From Spirochaetia bacterium (GTDB lineage: Bacteria > Spirochaetota > Spirochaetia > Treponematales > Treponemataceae), in the NCBI GenBank assembly GCA_900770075.1, contig CAAGIZ010000048.1, forward strand, positions 1 through 37,856: 37,856 nucleotides of DNA, in the 5' to 3' direction. Shown one piece after another: positions 35,717-37,856 of this stretch. The notes under the pieces were generated by a model. It did not search any database. It was not told the DNA's origin and saw only the letters and a program-made list of their open reading frames with translations. Each line of letters begins with the position of its first letter. Position 1 is the first letter of the stretch. The position numbers and the translations under genes were made by a program.

Positions 35717-37771
35717 TTACAGATATACCATCAAAAGCATTATGTCGGAATTCCGTATTCCGCTTATGCGGCTTGCCTGCCCAAGAGTAAGGGGACGAAT
35801 TTTTTCCAGTTTACCACGACTTTCTGCGCTTAAAGCGGGAATTGCCCCGTAGTCAAAGTCCGCAGGAATCTTGCGGTTTTCCATCCTGTGCATCTTTGCA
35901 ACCCTTGCATCCTGCTTTTCGATATAATACTTGTACTTAAAGTCTTCCTGAGCAACCTTCCACACTTCCGCAGGGTATCCCGGATTTACGGCATCTTTGT
36001 TTTTTAAGAGAAGGGCAACAGCCTCGTCAATCATTGCATATTTTGTCCGCACTGCCTGAATTTGACTGTCAGTCTTCAAACCTACGGCAAAGGCTTTTTC
36101 GCTAAGACGGCGGTCTGCGGTGTCGTGGCGCAGTTTAAGGCGGTATTCTGCCCTGGCGGTGAACATTCTGTAGGGCTCTTTTGTTCCCAGGGTTACAAGG
36201 TCGTCTATTAAAACGCCGATGTAGGCTTCGTCCCGTCCCAAAATCAAAGGCTGCCATTCTGGAATTGCCCCGAATTTATCAAAGCCGGCATCTCTCTGGG
36301 CTTTTTGCATGGCGGAATTTACGGCTTCTGTCTCTCTGGCAGAGATTTGGGCAAAACGGGCAACTTCTTCTTCGGTCATTCCCGGCCTGTTCTGAAAGGA
36401 ACCTTTTTCCATGCTGGCAGGACACTGTCCCATTCCCGCAAAGGGAGCAAACAAAGGACCGCAGAGTTTTTTATGTGCCCTTGCATAAAGGGCAGCGTTT
36501 ATTCCAGCCACAAGCCCCTGTCCTGCAGCCTCCTCGTAGCCGGAAGTTCCGTTTATCTGCCCGGCATTAAAAAGACCTGCCACCCTCTTTGTTTCCAGAC
36601 TAGGATAGAGCTGGGTCGGTTCAACATAGTCATACTCAACGGCATATCCGGGACGGCTTACAGTACAGTTTTCAAAACCGGGAATGGTGCGCAAAAAAGC
36701 ATCCTGAACCTCTTCCGGCAGGCTGGAACTAAGCCCGTTTATGTAAATTTCATCCGTCTGAAGGCTTTCCGGTTCCACAAAAAGCTGGTGTCTTTCCCTG
36801 TCGGCAAAGCGCATAACCTTGTCTTCGATGGAAGGACAATACCGGGGACCTATTCCGCTGATTTTTCCTGAATACAGGGGAGAGCGGTTTATATTCTGGC
36901 GAATGATTTGGTGAGTCTGGGGGTTGGTATAGACCAGATGGCAGGGAACCATGGGCCTGTCTATCTTTTCATTTTCAAAACTAAAGGGAATTACTTCTTC
37001 ATCTCCTTCCTGCAGTTCCGCCTTTGAAAAATCTACTGTGTGGCGCAGCACTCTGGGAGGGGTTCCTGTCTTTAAGCGGCCGGTGGTAAAACCAAGCCGA
37101 TTTAGGGAATGGGTAAGGCCAAAGGCGCCGCCCTCGCCGATTCTGCCGCAGGGAGAGTCGTATTCACCGATAAAAATTCTGCCGCCAAGAAAGGTTCCAG
37201 TGGTAAGCACCACCGACCGCACCGGAATTATCCTGCCCCGCTCCGTAACGATGGCAGTAACTTTCTGTCTTTTTCCAGAGAGGGCTGCTTCCGTCAAAAA
37301 TTTGGAACGAACCTCACCGGGAATAGAGCCTTTTTCTGCAGAAGTGTCGCTGTCTGTAGGCAGAGGAGAGTCCGAAGGAGCCGTCAAAATGTCCACAACC
37401 GTGTCCATAAGGGTGGAAAGGTTTGGGGTCGTTTCCACAGTCTGTCTGGCCAGGGAAGAATAAAGAATTTTGTCTGCCTGAGACCGAGGAGACTGAACGG
37501 CAGGCCCCCGGCTTTTATTCAACATTCTAAACTGAATCATGGACTTGTCTATGAGCTTGCCCATCTCTCCCCCAAGAGCATCTATTTCCCGGACAATATT
37601 TCCCTTAGCAACGCCTCCAATCGAAGGATTGCAGCTCATGCGGGCGATGGAATCAATCGTCTGTGTAACAAGAAGTGTTTTAAGTCCCATTCGGGCACAG
37701 GCAAGGCAAGCCTCAATTCCAGCATGCCCTCCGCCAATTACGGCAACGTCAAAAGAATCGTAAAAAGACAT
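35717..37771 (-). CDS. mnmG: tRNA uridine 5-carboxymethylaminomethyl modification enzyme MnmG
   Basis: An FAD enzyme that, with MnmE, installs cmnm5 at U34 of certain tRNAs. The 684-residue product begins with the dinucleotide-binding FDVAVIGGGHAGIEACLACARMG (GGGHAG at 13-18). It continues with the family motifs CNPSIGGVAKGNIVREIDALGG, MLNKSRGPAVQSPRSQAD, TGTFLGGRIFIGE, GRLKTGTPPR and GQINGTSGYEEAAGQGL. It ends with the C-terminal helical domain (ASRISGIRNSDIMLLM). It is about 55 residues longer than usual because of a Ser/Thr/Pro/Asp-rich insert near residues 130-170. No Shine-Dalgarno precedes the ATG; a TATAAT ends 6 bases before it. Confidence 0.96.
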   Translation of the reverse strand: MSFYDSFDVAVIGGGHAGIEACLACARMGLKTLLVTQTIDSIARMSCNPSIGGVAKGNIVREIDALGGEMGKLIDKSMIQFRMLNKSRGPAVQSPRSQADKILYSSLARQTVETTPNLSTLMDTVVDILTAPSDSPLPTDSDTSAEKGSIPGEVRSKFLTEAALSGKRQKVTAIVTERGRIIPVRSVVLTTGTFLGGRIFIGEYDSPCGRIGEGGAFGLTHSLNRLGFTTGRLKTGTPPRVLRHTVDFSKAELQEGDEEVIPFSFENEKIDRPMVPCHLVYTNPQTHQIIRQNINRSPLYSGKISGIGPRYCPSIEDKVMRFADRERHQLFVEPESLQTDEIYINGLSSSLPEEVQDAFLRTIPGFENCTVSRPGYAVEYDYVEPTQLYPSLETKRVAGLFNAGQINGTSGYEEAAGQGLVAGINAALYARAHKKLCGPLFAPFAGMGQCPASMEKGSFQNRPGMTEEEVARFAQISARETEAVNSAMQKAQRDAGFDKFGAIPEWQPLILGRDEAYIGVLIDDLVTLGTKEPYRMFTARAEYRLKLRHDTADRRLSEKAFAVGLKTDSQIQAVRTKYAMIDEAVALLLKNKDAVNPGYPAEVWKVAQEDFKYKYYIEKQDARVAKMHRMENRKIPADFDYGAIPALSAESRGKLEKIRPLTLGQASRISGIRNSDIMLLMVYL

Positions 37772-37777
37772 AAAAAA

Positions 37778-37806
37778 ATTATAATGAAATAAAGGATTTA
37801 ATGGAA
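37778..37806 (-). promoter_or_regulatory. Candidate mnmG promoter (TTCCAT-17-TATAAT), leaderless
   Basis: On the minus strand TTCCAT (37801-37806), 17 bases and TATAAT (37778-37783) are followed by 6 T and the ATG at 37771. The arrangement mirrors the gatC upstream region. Confidence 0.5.
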
Positions 37807-37816
37807 TAAAAACAGA

Positions 37817-37839
37817 AATGCTGCGAGGGCAGCCGCATT
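37817..37839. terminator. Hairpin at the window edge
   Basis: AATG-CTGC pairs with GCAG-CATT around GAGG with a small bulge, flanked by A/T-rich runs on both sides. It may end a transcript entering from the right. The flanking gene is outside the window. Confidence 0.35.
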
Positions 37840-37856
37840 ATAAAAAAATAATTAAA

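Overview
The window reads as a piece of a spirochaete chromosome, most likely a gut- or rumen-type Treponema. This is inferred from gene content and sequence style, not from a marker gene. A FliS/FlgN flagellar chaperone pair, LolA and lipoprotein signals point to a flagellated cell with an outer membrane. A GldA/GldF/GldG/DUF4340-type ABC cluster and a lipoprotein pectate lyase fit plant-polymer-feeding treponemes. No rRNA, tRNA, CRISPR array, phage or transposase gene was seen. Coding density is high, genes lie on both strands, and most are housekeeping genes.

Layout. 1-1066 (minus): gatA (cut by the window edge) and gatC. 1352-5800 (minus): a two-gene unit of a large Cys-rich repeat lipoprotein with a G9 tract near its N-terminus, followed by a PL1 pectate lyase lipoprotein. 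5801-6378: AT-rich gap with a 17-bp tandem repeat and a GC-rich repeat element. 6379-8194 (plus): a 53-residue unknown protein and an NhaC antiporter. 8432-16468 (minus): ftsH, lolA, a rodZ-like gene, rimO and a pcrA/uvrD helicase, tightly packed. 16741-18275 (minus): flgN-like, fliS and a small COG2426-type membrane protein. 18573-23298 (plus): the four-gene ABC/Gld-like operon. 23353-26472 (minus): a DagK-like lipid kinase and glutamine-dependent NAD synthetase. 26587-26856 (plus): a DUF1858 redox-disulfide protein. 26872-29566: a MocR/PdxR-type regulator divergent from pdxS-pdxT. 29616-31037 (minus): purB. 31225-31637 (minus): a PIN-domain gene broken by a one-base frameshift. 31823-35714 (plus): pepF, then adenosine deaminase translationally coupled to an ADA-like protein lacking the metal ligands. 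35717-37771 (minus): mnmG.

Three signals go beyond ordinary annotation. First, at least six and probably seven GC-rich intergenic elements of about 75-130 bp share blocks (GGTTCCGCT, CGCTCCATT, ACGGCTTCGCCGCC, TCCAATC, GGGCTAAG). They surround a central palindrome whose sequence differs in every copy while its pairing is kept in most. This looks like an undescribed structured repeat family. Second, several genes (dagK, purB, pepF, mnmG, possibly gatC) have a TATAAT-like box only 6-8 bases before the start codon, and most lack a Shine-Dalgarno site, which predicts leaderless mRNAs. Third, the ADA/ADA-like pair looks like an enzyme and pseudoenzyme duplication.

Working together, pdxR-pdxS-pdxT make and control pyridoxal phosphate, gatCA (with a gatB outside the window) makes Gln-tRNA, and ada and purB serve purine metabolism. 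FtsH, LolA and RodZ serve the envelope, and the pectate lyase unit serves carbon acquisition.
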